The position numbers were made by a program, and so were the translations under genes. A DNA stretch of 64,000 nucleotides, from the NCBI GenBank assembly GCA_903832055.1, contig CAILAC010000010.1, positions 744,001 to 808,000 on the forward strand, written 5' to 3'. Positions within the stretch are counted from its first letter, which is position 1, and every line of letters begins with the position of its first letter. The notes under the pieces are model-generated. The model was not told the origin of the DNA and made no database searches. It saw only the letters and a program-made list of their open reading frames with translations. Shown in pieces: positions 1-7,791 of the stretch. Source of the stretch: an uncultured Acidobacteriota bacterium. GTDB lineage: Bacteria > Acidobacteriota > Terriglobia > Terriglobales > Acidobacteriaceae.

Positions 1-764
1 TGCTGGCTGTTCTGGTCAAGCTCCGCCACAAACCTCTGGTAAACCGCCATCCGGGCCCGCCGCACTGAAGCCGGATCCTGCGGATTGATGCCTGTCACTA
101 CCGGAAACGAATAGTGATGTTGCGCCATCATCGCCGGAGGCATCTGCAAAATCACGCCATCCGCGTCTGCCAGCTCAACCTGGTTGCCCTGGCGCACAAA
201 TGCCACAGGCGTCCGCTCTACGATGCTCACGCTCAAACGATCCGGTAAATACCGCATCACCGTCGCCTGCTGCACCCAGGGAATCGACTCCAGTTGTTTG
301 CGCCGATCACCGAGCGGGACAAAGAAAATGTTCCGCCCAATGTCCTCGCCAAAGACCGGCAGCACTTCTGTCCGGTTTACTTCGCTCAGGCCGCTTGACT
401 CGATGCTCGATGCGCCGGGAATGCGGAAATGGGCGTCGCGCACCAGAAAATTGCGCGTCACAATGCCCAGCGTCACCGCTCCAGCCACAACCAGAAATGC
501 GCCCGTGCCCAGCAGCACACGCCCAAACGTGCTGCGAGGCCACCACCAGCGGGTTTGCGCGACCGCCATCTTCGAGCGACGCGGCACGGGAAGCTCATCG
601 GCTTCCTCCTGCTGCGCCACTGAGGGTATTGCAGAGACACCGCGCCTCGTCCCCAGCACCGCTGAGGGCGCCCGCCAGGCACCGCGATTTTGCGGCGCAG
701 CCCGGTCTGCGGAGACTTCGTCGTCCCACAACGTCGTTCGACTTGAATAGCTTTTCGTCGTCAC
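1..764 (-). CDS. ftsQ: Cell division protein FtsQ (3' part beyond window)
   Basis: FtsQ is a single-pass inner-membrane divisome protein that links FtsB/FtsL to the septal synthases. About 254 residues are visible and the C-terminus runs off the left edge. There is a cytoplasmic N-terminal tail of about 80 residues, one membrane segment around residues 82-103, and a POTRA domain around 111-186 with the characteristic stretch 'IPWVQQATVMRYLPD' and then 'VERTPVAFV'. The first in-frame start after the upstream stop is a GTG at 764; its ribosome binding site is poor, so the start is uncertain. It is the last visible gene of the dcw cluster and follows murC in transcription order, but a plus-strand gene separates the two, so it may need its own promoter. 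Confidence 0.85.
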   Translation of the reverse strand, partial: MTTKSYSSRTTLWDDEVSADRAAPQNRGAWRAPSAVLGTRRGVSAIPSVAQQEEADELPVPRRSKMAVAQTRWWWPRSTFGRVLLGTGAFLVVAGAVTLGIVTRNFLVRDAHFRIPGASSIESSGLSEVNRTEVLPVFGEDIGRNIFFVPLGDRRKQLESIPWVQQATVMRYLPDRLSVSIVERTPVAFVRQGNQVELADADGVILQMPPAMMAQHHYSFPVVTGINPQDPASVRRARMAVYQRFVAELDQNSQ

Positions 765-918
765 GCCCGAGCCAGGTCGTGAGAATCGCCAACTTCAACT
801 ATAGCCTCGACCCGCCTGAAATTCTCAGGCAACTCCGGCACAACCCCCTCGGGGAACCCACCGGGTAACGACCATACTTTCCAAATTCAATCGCTTGTGA
901 AACAGATATGCTGAAGCG

Positions 919-1929
919 ATGCACCACCTTCTGCTCTCTGCGCTGCTCGCCCTGACTGCTATCACCGCCCACTCGCAGCCAAAACCGCCCTATCAATACT
1001 TCCGCATCGGCTCCCCGCAAGACGTTGCGGCCCAGCCGAAGGCAGGATTTGCCCTGATGGGCGGCGGAACCGACCTGGACGATGCCTTCCGCTGGCTCTG
1101 TAATCGCGCCAATGGCGGCGACTTTCTCATCCTGAGAGCCGCCGGAGACGACGACTACAATCCGTACGTCCTTGGATTACAGACCCAGCCTCAGTGCAAG
1201 CTCAACTCCGTCGCCACGCTGATTCTGCCCAACCGCGAAGCAGCCAACGACCCCTTCGTTGCCTCCACCATCCGCAACGCTGAAGCCATCTTCATCGCCG
1301 GCGGCGACCAGGCCAACTATACCCGCAACTGGACCGGGACACCCGTTCAGCGCGAAATCAACGCAGCCATCGAGCGCGGTGTTCCCCTCGGCGGCACCAG
1401 CGCAGGCCTCGCCGTCATGGGCGAGTGGGCATATAGCGCCGAGGGCGACAAGCCGGACGACCCCAATCTCAGCAGCAAAGACGTCCTGATGAACCCCTTG
1501 AACCCGCGCATCACTCTGGTTCACAACTTCCTCGAAATCCCCATTCTCAAAGGCATCATCACCGACTCTCACTTTGTAAAGCGCAATCGGATCGGGCGAC
1601 TACTCGTCTTTCTCGCGAGAATTCAGCAAAGGCTTGGCGACGAATCAATTCATGGGCTTGGGATCGATGAGAAAACCGCGATTCTTCTTGAGCCCAACGG
1701 CGAAGGTCGCGTTGTCGGGAGCGGAACGGTCACCTTGATCTGGCCGTATGCGCCAGCGCCAAAAATCCTGGCCGACAAACCGTTGGATCACGCCAACTTC
1801 AGCCAACAGATCGTCAAGGCCGGAGGTGCGATCAACGTACGGAAATGGTGTTGCGGGTCAGGGCCAAATACGCTGATCGTTGAAAAGGGGCATCTTCGGA
1901 ACTTCGACGATAAGGGGCCTGTCCGCTAA
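919..1929 (+). CDS. Cyanophycinase-like S51 family peptidase, secreted
   Basis: This is a serine hydrolase of peptidase family S51 (cyanophycinase and aspartyl dipeptidase relatives). Residues 1-19 form a signal peptide ending AHS-Q, so the enzyme is probably exported. The nucleophile motif GGTSAGLAVMGE places the catalytic serine at residue 161. A later DSHF block (about 216-219) with a following R-N-R-x-G-R-L matches the conserved histidine region of cyanophycinases. The length of 336 aa fits the family. It lies on the plus strand between murC and ftsQ, and its stop overlaps the murC stop by 4 bp in convergent orientation. No cyanophycin synthetase gene is in the window, so the substrate may be another beta-aspartyl peptide. 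The ATG at 919 has only a weak ribosome binding site. Confidence 0.85.
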   Translation: MHHLLLSALLALTAITAHSQPKPPYQYFRIGSPQDVAAQPKAGFALMGGGTDLDDAFRWLCNRANGGDFLILRAAGDDDYNPYVLGLQTQPQCKLNSVATLILPNREAANDPFVASTIRNAEAIFIAGGDQANYTRNWTGTPVQREINAAIERGVPLGGTSAGLAVMGEWAYSAEGDKPDDPNLSSKDVLMNPLNPRITLVHNFLEIPILKGIITDSHFVKRNRIGRLLVFLARIQQRLGDESIHGLGIDEKTAILLEPNGEGRVVGSGTVTLIWPYAPAPKILADKPLDHANFSQQIVKAGGAINVRKWCCGSGPNTLIVEKGHLRNFDDKGPVR

Positions 1930-3305
1930 ACGTTCGCGGTCTCTCCCAGCGCCGCCAATACCTGCGGGGCAAGCTGGCTGACGCTGCCCGCGCCCAGCGT
2001 CAGAATCAAATCTCCTGGCTGAGCCATTGCCGCCACTCGCTCGACCGCGCTCGGGAAGTCCGGCGCGTAATGCGCCTCCGCTCCCTGCATGCGCGCAACC
2101 AGCAGCTCCGCAGTAATCCCTGGAATCGGCTCTTCGCTTGCCGCGTAGATCGGCAGCACGGTGACCGTATCGGCCTGTGCAAATGCGCCGGCGAACTCCT
2201 CGAGCAGGTCGCGGGTTCGGGTATAGCGGTGGGGCTGAAAGAGCACGTGAATGCGCTTGTAGCCGCACTCGCGCGCTGCCCCAAGCGTCGCCACGATCTC
2301 GGTCGGATGGTGCCCGTAGTCGTCTACGACGGCGACGCCCTGGGCCGTGCCGCGCAATTGAAAGCGCCGGTCAACGCCGCGAAAGTTGGCGAGGCCCTCG
2401 GCAATCCTGTCCGCTGAAACTCCCAGCTGATGGGCGATTGCGACCGCGGCTGTCGCATTCAGCACGTTATGCTTTCCAGGAACGCGCAGCGCAAACGGAC
2501 CCAGCGGCCCCTGCGCCGTCACTACCTGAAAGCGCGCAAACCCGCCTTCGCCGCCGCTCGCCAGCACTTCGAGATGGTAATCTGCCGCAGCCGATTCGCC
2601 GTAGGTCAACACACGCCGCTTCACCAGGGGCAAAATCGCGGCCAGCAGTGGATTATCCACGCAGGCGGTCACCGCTCCATAGAACGGGACCTTATCCATG
2701 AACGTGAGGAAGGCCGACTCGACATCCTGCATGTCGCGGTAGCAATCCATGTGCTCGCGGTCGAGGTTCGTGACAATCGCAAGAATAGGAGACAGTTTCA
2801 GAAACGACCGGTCGCTTTCGTCCGCCTCGGCCACCAGATATTCCGAGCTGCCCAGCCGTGCGTTCGAACCCAGCTGATCCACGCGCCCGCCTACGACAAC
2901 TGTCGGGTCAAGCCCGCCAGCGGACAGCACCGAGGCAACCATTGAAGTGGTGGTCGTCTTGCCATGCATGCCGGCCACGGCGATGCCGTACTTCAGCCGC
3001 ATCAGCTCCGCAAGCATCTCCGCTCGCGGAATCACCGGGATCTTCCGCTCTCGCGCCTCCACTACTTCAGGATTGCTGGGGTTGACCGCCGAACTGGTAA
3101 CGACCACTGTCGCATCGCCCAGGTGGCCACGCTCATGGCCCTCGTAGACCGTCGCGCCCATCTGCGCGAGACGATCGGTGATTGCCCCGCGGCGCAGGTC
3201 AGACCCAGAGACGCGCATCCCCAGAGTCAACAGAATCTCGGCAATGCCGCTCATCCCGATGCCGCCAATTCCAATGAAGTGCACGTGTTGCTGTTGAATA
3301 AACAT
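1926..3305 (-). CDS. murC: UDP-N-acetylmuramate--L-alanine ligase
   Basis: MurC adds L-alanine to UDP-MurNAc in the cytoplasm, the first amino acid step of the peptidoglycan precursor. The N-terminal Rossmann-like motif GIGGIGMSG starts at about residue 12. The Mur-ligase ATP loop GMHGKTTTT lies at about 112-120. The length of 459 aa is normal. An ATG at 3305 is preferred; an in-frame TTG lies six bases further upstream. Here murC is separated from murG by two plus-strand genes, whereas in most dcw clusters the two are adjacent. The 3' end overlaps the convergent peptidase gene by 4 bp. Confidence 0.97.
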   Translation of the reverse strand: MFIQQQHVHFIGIGGIGMSGIAEILLTLGMRVSGSDLRRGAITDRLAQMGATVYEGHERGHLGDATVVVTSSAVNPSNPEVVEARERKIPVIPRAEMLAELMRLKYGIAVAGMHGKTTTTSMVASVLSAGGLDPTVVVGGRVDQLGSNARLGSSEYLVAEADESDRSFLKLSPILAIVTNLDREHMDCYRDMQDVESAFLTFMDKVPFYGAVTACVDNPLLAAILPLVKRRVLTYGESAAADYHLEVLASGGEGGFARFQVVTAQGPLGPFALRVPGKHNVLNATAAVAIAHQLGVSADRIAEGLANFRGVDRRFQLRGTAQGVAVVDDYGHHPTEIVATLGAARECGYKRIHVLFQPHRYTRTRDLLEEFAGAFAQADTVTVLPIYAASEEPIPGITAELLVARMQGAEAHYAPDFPSAVERVAAMAQPGDLILTLGAGSVSQLAPQVLAALGETANV

Positions 3306-3532
3306 AGGCAAAAGCTAAGGTTAACACTCTCCCGCAGCCAGCGTAACGACCCGGAAACTCTGCAAAAGTTGCGCATCTTTATTTTTCGCGCCTGCCACAA
3401 TCAGGCCGCAACCTTTCTCAGAACCGGTGTTTGCACCTACATGAAGGCGGACAGCAGGTAACAGCAAGAGACAAGTTACCAGTGTTGAACCGCAGTTTCC
3501 CGGCCACCGCCGGAAACAAGAGGAAGGTTGCC

Positions 3533-4102
3533 ATGACAAGGACGATGCGGAATTGGATGCTCGGATTGACGGTAGCAGCAGGAGTTTTTGGAACAGGTAC
3601 GGTTGTGGCCAACGCTTTCCCACAGGAGTTCCGGGAGCGCTTTGAGCACCGGTTTGGCCGTGAAGGTCACCGCGACTATGACCGTCGTGACTTTGACCGT
3701 CGTGGGTATGTCAGCGGTTATCAGGGCTACGGCCAGCAGGCAGGGGTCGAATACATTCCTCCCTGCCCCGGCGAAGGCTACGCCTGGGTCGCCGGCTACT
3801 ACCAGGGCGAATACTGGGTTTCGGGCGCCTGGGTCTTCCAGGGCCGCCGCGACTTTGACCGGGACGCGGACCGTGGTTATGGATACGGGCGCGGTTTCGA
3901 ATTTGACCACGAACGGCACTACGACAACGACCGCCGCTACGAAGACGACCGCAATCGCGGCTACGGTGAACACAGGGATGATCGGCGCGAAAACCAGGGC
4001 TGGGGACAAGGCAGAGTAAATGATCAGCGCAATCGCGAGGGATGGAATCAGCAGCGCGGCGGGCATGACAGGTTTGGCGGCGATCACCACGACAACCACT
4101 AA
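3533..4102 (+). CDS. Secreted Arg/Asp/Tyr-rich protein with YxWxxGYY-type repeat
   Basis: Function not recognised. The 189-aa product begins with a signal peptide (hydrophobic stretch at about residues 7-27, ending VANAF). A short middle segment, YAWVAGYYQGEYWVSGAWV, resembles the YXWGXW or WxxGxW repeats found in small exported proteins of soil bacteria. The remainder is low complexity and rich in Arg, Asp, Gly, Tyr and His, a hydrophilic periplasmic or surface composition. The ATG at 3533 is chosen because AGAGGAAGG lies just upstream and the signal peptide follows; an in-frame start about 100 bases earlier has no such support. A strong terminator follows at 4171-4207. It and the next gene are plus-strand insertions in a minus-strand cell-wall cluster. 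Confidence 0.75.
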   Translation: MTRTMRNWMLGLTVAAGVFGTGTVVANAFPQEFRERFEHRFGREGHRDYDRRDFDRRGYVSGYQGYGQQAGVEYIPPCPGEGYAWVAGYYQGEYWVSGAWVFQGRRDFDRDADRGYGYGRGFEFDHERHYDNDRRYEDDRNRGYGEHRDDRRENQGWGQGRVNDQRNREGWNQQRGGHDRFGGDHHDNH

Positions 4103-4170
4103 ACGATCCTTCCAACCAGCAGGGAATTGAACCTGCTGCGCCTTCACCTTGCACCAGCACGACCCACTTC

Positions 4171-4207
4171 GGCCCCTTCACTCAACCGTGAAGGGGCCAT
4201 CTTTTTT
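4171..4207 (+). terminator. Rho-independent terminator
   Basis: A perfect 11-bp stem (ggccccttcac at 4171-4181 pairing with gtgaaggggcc at 4188-4198) with a 6-base loop is followed by atctttttt. It ends the upstream secreted-protein gene. Confidence 0.9.
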
Positions 4208-4324
4208 GGATATCGCAGTGGATCAGCGTATGAATTCCCAGGAAACAGTCGTACTCCAGGCAGCGGCAAAATATTCTCTGAATTGCTACCGCAACTTCCC
4301 CCGCAGAAAGTTGTTCAAGTGATT

Positions 4325-4398
4325 AGACGCGCCGAAAGTGGCGTAAGCTGACCGGAGGAGCCCGAAGCTCCTACTCGCGAAACCTGAAATGCAGGAAG
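4325..4398 (+). other. Possible structured 5' leader of the Gly-rich protein gene
   Basis: Just ahead of the ATG at 4432, three short hairpins occur in a row: cgcc-gaaagt-ggcg, aggagc-ccga-agctcct and cctg-aaatg-cagg. The rest of the stretch from 4208 shows no gene. I cannot match it to a riboswitch class; the conserved core of the c-di-GMP-I motif is not present. It may simply be leader structure. Confidence 0.3.
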
Positions 4399-4431
4399 CT
4401 CCGAGCGGCGGCAAGCAATTGGAGGTTTACC

Positions 4432-5508
4432 ATGCGGTATCTTCGCTCGACTCTGCGCCCCGTTCTGCTGGCCGCGCTTTTGATGGTGGCTTTCGCAGCC
4501 GCAACCCCGGCCCGCGCTCACGTTTTCGTAGGCGTCGGCTTTGGCCCGGTTCTCGCCCCGGTTCCATACTCCTATGGTCCGCCAGAGTGCGAGTACGGCT
4601 ATTACTCTTACTACCCGTACGACTGCGCCCCTTATGGCTACTACGGTCCTGAGTGGTTCAGTGAAGGCTTCTTTATCGGCGTTGGCCCGTGGTACGGCCG
4701 TGGATATTACGGCGACTATGGCTACGGCTACCCCGGCTACGGCTATGGCTATGGCTATGGTGGCTACGGTTACGGCGGACGTGGCTGGGGTGACCGGGAT
4801 CGCGACTGGGACCGGAACCGCGATTGGGACCGGGGACGCGACAGAGACGGAGACCGTGGTCGCGACCGCGATGGCGACCGGGGCAACCGAAACGGCTATG
4901 GCAATGACAACGGAAATCGCAACGGCTACGGCAATGGAAATGGCTACGGGAACGGAAACCGTGGTGGTGTTGGTCGTCCCGTTTACGGCGGAGTCGTTGG
5001 CCGTTCAGGCGGCATCGGCAGCGGTGATCCCACTGGCCGCAATGGAGGTCGCCCTATCTACAACGGTGGCCCTGGCGTAGGTGGCACTCACTCGCCCACA
5101 CCTGGACGCCCTATCTATGGTGGAGGAGCAACTGGCCCCCGCAACTACACTCCTCCCGCTGGTGGATTTGGCGGCAGGCCCAGCGCTGGTAACCCCGGCG
5201 GTCGGCCCGGCGGCAGCTTTGGTGGCTATCCTGGAGCAGTAGGCGGAGGCCACCCCAACTACGGAGGTAACCCAGGCTACGGTGGACACCCCGGCGGAGG
5301 ATTCGGCGGCGGACACCCCAGCGGCGGTGGTGGTGGCTTCGGTGGCGGACGTCCCAGCGGCGGAGGCGGTGGATTCGGCGGTGGTCATGCTGGTGGCGGC
5401 GGATTTGGAGGCGGTGGACACGCCAGCGGCGGCGGATTCGGCGGTGGCGGTGGTGGACACATGGGTGGCGGCGGTGGTGGTGGTGCACACGGCGGCGGTC
5501 ACCGGTAA
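4432..5508 (+). CDS. Secreted glycine/tyrosine-rich low-complexity protein
   Basis: Function not recognised. A clear signal peptide (about residues 1-29, ending ARA-H) precedes a Tyr/Gly/Pro-rich region (about 30-115). A tract rich in Arg and Asp follows, with repeats such as DRDRDWDRNRDWDRGRD. An Asn/Gly tract comes next, and the last 180 residues are Gly-rich with GGHP, GGFGGG and GGHAGGG repeats. The protein is probably disordered or adhesive and lies in the periplasm or on the surface. The start is supported by TTGGAGG a few bases upstream of the ATG. The opposite strand is also open for long stretches because of the repetitive GGN codons, but those readings are Thr/Ala or His/Arg artefacts. 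A terminator follows directly. Confidence 0.8.
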   Translation: MRYLRSTLRPVLLAALLMVAFAAATPARAHVFVGVGFGPVLAPVPYSYGPPECEYGYYSYYPYDCAPYGYYGPEWFSEGFFIGVGPWYGRGYYGDYGYGYPGYGYGYGYGGYGYGGRGWGDRDRDWDRNRDWDRGRDRDGDRGRDRDGDRGNRNGYGNDNGNRNGYGNGNGYGNGNRGGVGRPVYGGVVGRSGGIGSGDPTGRNGGRPIYNGGPGVGGTHSPTPGRPIYGGGATGPRNYTPPAGGFGGRPSAGNPGGRPGGSFGGYPGAVGGGHPNYGGNPGYGGHPGGGFGGGHPSGGGGGFGGGRPSGGGGGFGGGHAGGGGFGGGGHASGGGFGGGGGGHMGGGGGGGAHGGGHR

Positions 5509-5528
5509 TTCAAATCAGCGCATGCATC

Positions 5529-5562
5529 AAGGGACGGGCTTCGGTTCGTCCCTTCCTTTTTT
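5529..5562 (+). terminator. Rho-independent terminator
   Basis: A perfect 8-bp stem (aagggacg at 5529-5536 with cgtccctt at 5547-5554) is followed by ccttttttgg. It ends the Gly-rich protein gene before the convergent murG. Confidence 0.9.
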
Positions 5563-5595
5563 GGGGTAGAAGAGATAGTTCTCTCGCTCTCAAGT

Positions 5596-6699
5596 CTAGC
5601 CGTGAGCCAGGGAGACCAGCGTGCCTGCAATCTGTTCTGCAGCGTCGGGACGAGCCAGGCTGCGTGCATTGCTCCCCATCTGTTGCAGGCGTGCTTCGTC
5701 CTGCAAAAGCTCGATGAGTGCCTCGGCGAGCCTCTCCGGAACACCGAGTTCCTTCTCCTCGATCATCACGGCAGCTTTTGCCTGCACCATGACCAGCGCG
5801 TTGCTGCGCTGATGGTCGTCAGCTGCCGCTGCAAACGGAATGAGCAAGGCTGGCTTGCCTGCCGCAGCAAGTTCCGCCACCGTCGAAGCGCCACTGCGGG
5901 CCATTACCAGGTGAGCCGCGCCAATACGCTCGGCCATGTTGTCGAGAAATGCTTCGACGCGCCAGCGAGTTGGGTCCGCTTCAGAAGCCGTGTACGCGGC
6001 TCGCGTCGTCTCAGCGTGGCGGGCACCCGCCTGATGCAAAATCGTCAGTCCAGGAACGGCAGCGAGCAGGGCAGGAACAAGCGGTGGCAGTAGCGTGTTG
6101 AAGATGCGCGCTCCTTGCGAACCGCCAAAGACCAGCAGATGTGGTGGCGCATTGGAAGCAGGCGGAGCCAACCGAAAGAATTCTGGCCGCACTGGAATTC
6201 CCGTGACCTCGGCATTGCGGAACCACCTCGCGGCCGGCGGAAAGTTCACCGCTGCCGCCCGCACCCAGCGGCCCACGAATCGATTCGCCATTCCCGGCAC
6301 GGCATTGGGTTCAAAAGTCATGGTGGACACGTCGCGCAGGATGGCCGCGCCCATGGCCGGCCCGGAAGCATAACCGCCTACGCCAAAGACAACGTCAGCC
6401 TTGAAGCCGGAGATGAGCCGTGCGCAGGTCAGCAGACTCAACGGCAGTCCGACCAGGGTTTTCAGTTTGGTAGCCAACGAAACCTGGTTCAGCGGACCGA
6501 CCTCGATCAGTTCCAGGCGAAAGCCGGCCTCAGGTACCAGTCGGGACTCCATGCCGCGCGCAGTGCCGACGAAGAGAATCTCCGCGCCGTAGCGGGCTCG
6601 CAGCTCCCGAGCCACCGCGAGCGCAGGAATGATATGCCCGCCGGTGCCGCCTCCGGCAATGAGTATGCGAGGTACCCGGGACTCAGCCAATTTAGTCAA
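5596..6699 (-). CDS. murG: UDP-GlcNAc:undecaprenyl-PP-MurNAc-pentapeptide GlcNAc transferase
   Basis: MurG converts lipid I to lipid II on the cytoplasmic membrane face. The GGGTGGH motif of the N-terminal GT-B domain is at residues 16-22. The C-terminal nucleotide-binding region contains FGGSQGARIFN and ARSGASTVAELAAAGKPALLIPF. The 367-aa length is typical. The start overlaps the end of ftsW by 8 bp, implying translational coupling. Downstream there is no murC on the same strand for about 2.3 kb; two convergent genes and their terminator intervene. Confidence 0.97.
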   Translation of the reverse strand: MTKLAESRVPRILIAGGGTGGHIIPALAVARELRARYGAEILFVGTARGMESRLVPEAGFRLELIEVGPLNQVSLATKLKTLVGLPLSLLTCARLISGFKADVVFGVGGYASGPAMGAAILRDVSTMTFEPNAVPGMANRFVGRWVRAAAVNFPPAARWFRNAEVTGIPVRPEFFRLAPPASNAPPHLLVFGGSQGARIFNTLLPPLVPALLAAVPGLTILHQAGARHAETTRAAYTASEADPTRWRVEAFLDNMAERIGAAHLVMARSGASTVAELAAAGKPALLIPFAAAADDHQRSNALVMVQAKAAVMIEEKELGVPERLAEALIELLQDEARLQQMGSNARSLARPDAAEQIAGTLVSLAHG

Positions 6700-7786
6700 T
6701 CTCGCGGGTCAGATTCAGCAGAATCCCGATACTCGCAAGCATGATGCACAGCGAAGTGCCGCCCGAGGAGATGAATGGCAGGGGAATCCCCTTGGTCGGC
6801 AGCAGCGCGACGACCACGCTCATGTTAAAGAAAGCCTGAATGAGAATCGTGGTGGTGATTCCAAAAGCCAGCAGACGTGCGAAGGGATCGCGCAGCAGAA
6901 AGACAGTCCGCAGACCGCGGATACCCAGCAGTACAAACAGCAGCAGCATGAAGACAGCGCCCAGGAATCCCAGCTCTTCGGCGATATTCGCCATGATGAA
7001 GTCGGTATGGGGCTCTGGCAAATAAAAGAGCTTTTGCACGCCCTCCATGTAGCCACGCCCTGTCCATCCACCTGTCCCGATGGCAATCAGAGACTGGTTG
7101 ATATGGAAACCAGCCCCCTGGGGATCAGCCTCAGGACGCAAAAAAACCATCATGCGCGCTCGACGCCAGGGCACCATGAAAAGCAGGGCGCCGAGAATCG
7201 GAATCACGATCGCGACCGCTCCGGCAAGATACCGCCACTGCATCCCCGCAAGAATCAAGACCAGCGCGGTCATGCCCGCGAGCACCAGGGCGGTACCCAG
7301 ATCAGGCTCCTTGACCACGAGGCCCAGCAGGACAATGGCAGGAATTACGGCCGGAAGCAGTGTGTTCCGCCAGTCGCACATGGCGTTGAGGCGGGAATGC
7401 AAAAACCAGGCGAGATAGAGAGCAAGCATCGGCTTGGCAATCTCGGACGGTTGAAACGTGAAGAACGGTCCAAATCGTATCCAGCGATGAGTGGCGTGCG
7501 AGCCGGGCAGCACAAAAACACCCACAAGCAGGACAAGCGTAATCGCCATCGCCGGGTAGATGAATTTCTTTGAGTTGTAGCGCCGGTAATCTACCCGCAT
7601 CAGCACTACCATCGCGATCACGCCAATCAAAGCCCAGAGAGCCTGGCGGCCGAGAAAGGTGTAAGGCGAGCCAAACCGCTCCTGCGCCATGACCGCTGAG
7701 GCAGAAAAAACCATGGCCAGGCCCATCACCACCAGAGACAGTGTGGTGAAGAACAGCCATTTATCGACTCCGACTCGCTTTGCCAT
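6692..7786 (-). CDS. ftsW: SEDS peptidoglycan polymerase FtsW
   Basis: FtsW is the septal SEDS-family glycosyltransferase that polymerises lipid II together with FtsI. The 364-aa protein has about ten hydrophobic segments. It carries the family signatures HATHRWIRFGPFTFQPSE-like (about residues 91-110) and, near the C-terminus, PTKGIPLPFISSGGTS. It lies 5 bases after murD and overlaps murG by 8 bp. It is called FtsW rather than RodA because of its dcw position. Confidence 0.96.
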   Translation of the reverse strand: MAKRVGVDKWLFFTTLSLVVMGLAMVFSASAVMAQERFGSPYTFLGRQALWALIGVIAMVVLMRVDYRRYNSKKFIYPAMAITLVLLVGVFVLPGSHATHRWIRFGPFFTFQPSEIAKPMLALYLAWFLHSRLNAMCDWRNTLLPAVIPAIVLLGLVVKEPDLGTALVLAGMTALVLILAGMQWRYLAGAVAIVIPILGALLFMVPWRRARMMVFLRPEADPQGAGFHINQSLIAIGTGGWTGRGYMEGVQKLFYLPEPHTDFIMANIAEELGFLGAVFMLLLFVLLGIRGLRTVFLLRDPFARLLAFGITTTILIQAFFNMSVVVALLPTKGIPLPFISSGGTSLCIMLASIGILLNLTREID

Positions 7787-7791
7787 GGCCC

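Noticed and set aside
595-798. Apparent alternative N-terminus suggesting a frameshift in ftsQ
   Set aside because: The true ftsQ frame continues cleanly upstream to a GTG at 764; the other frame lacks divisome features.
4325-4398. c-di-GMP-I (GEMM) riboswitch
   Set aside because: A GAAA-like loop and G-rich segments hint at it, but the conserved upstream core and the tetraloop-receptor context are not present. Kept only as an unassigned leader structure.
5005-5502. Thr/Ala-rich minus-strand frame opposite the Gly-rich gene
   Set aside because: Produced by reverse reading of GGN-rich repeats; no start signals.
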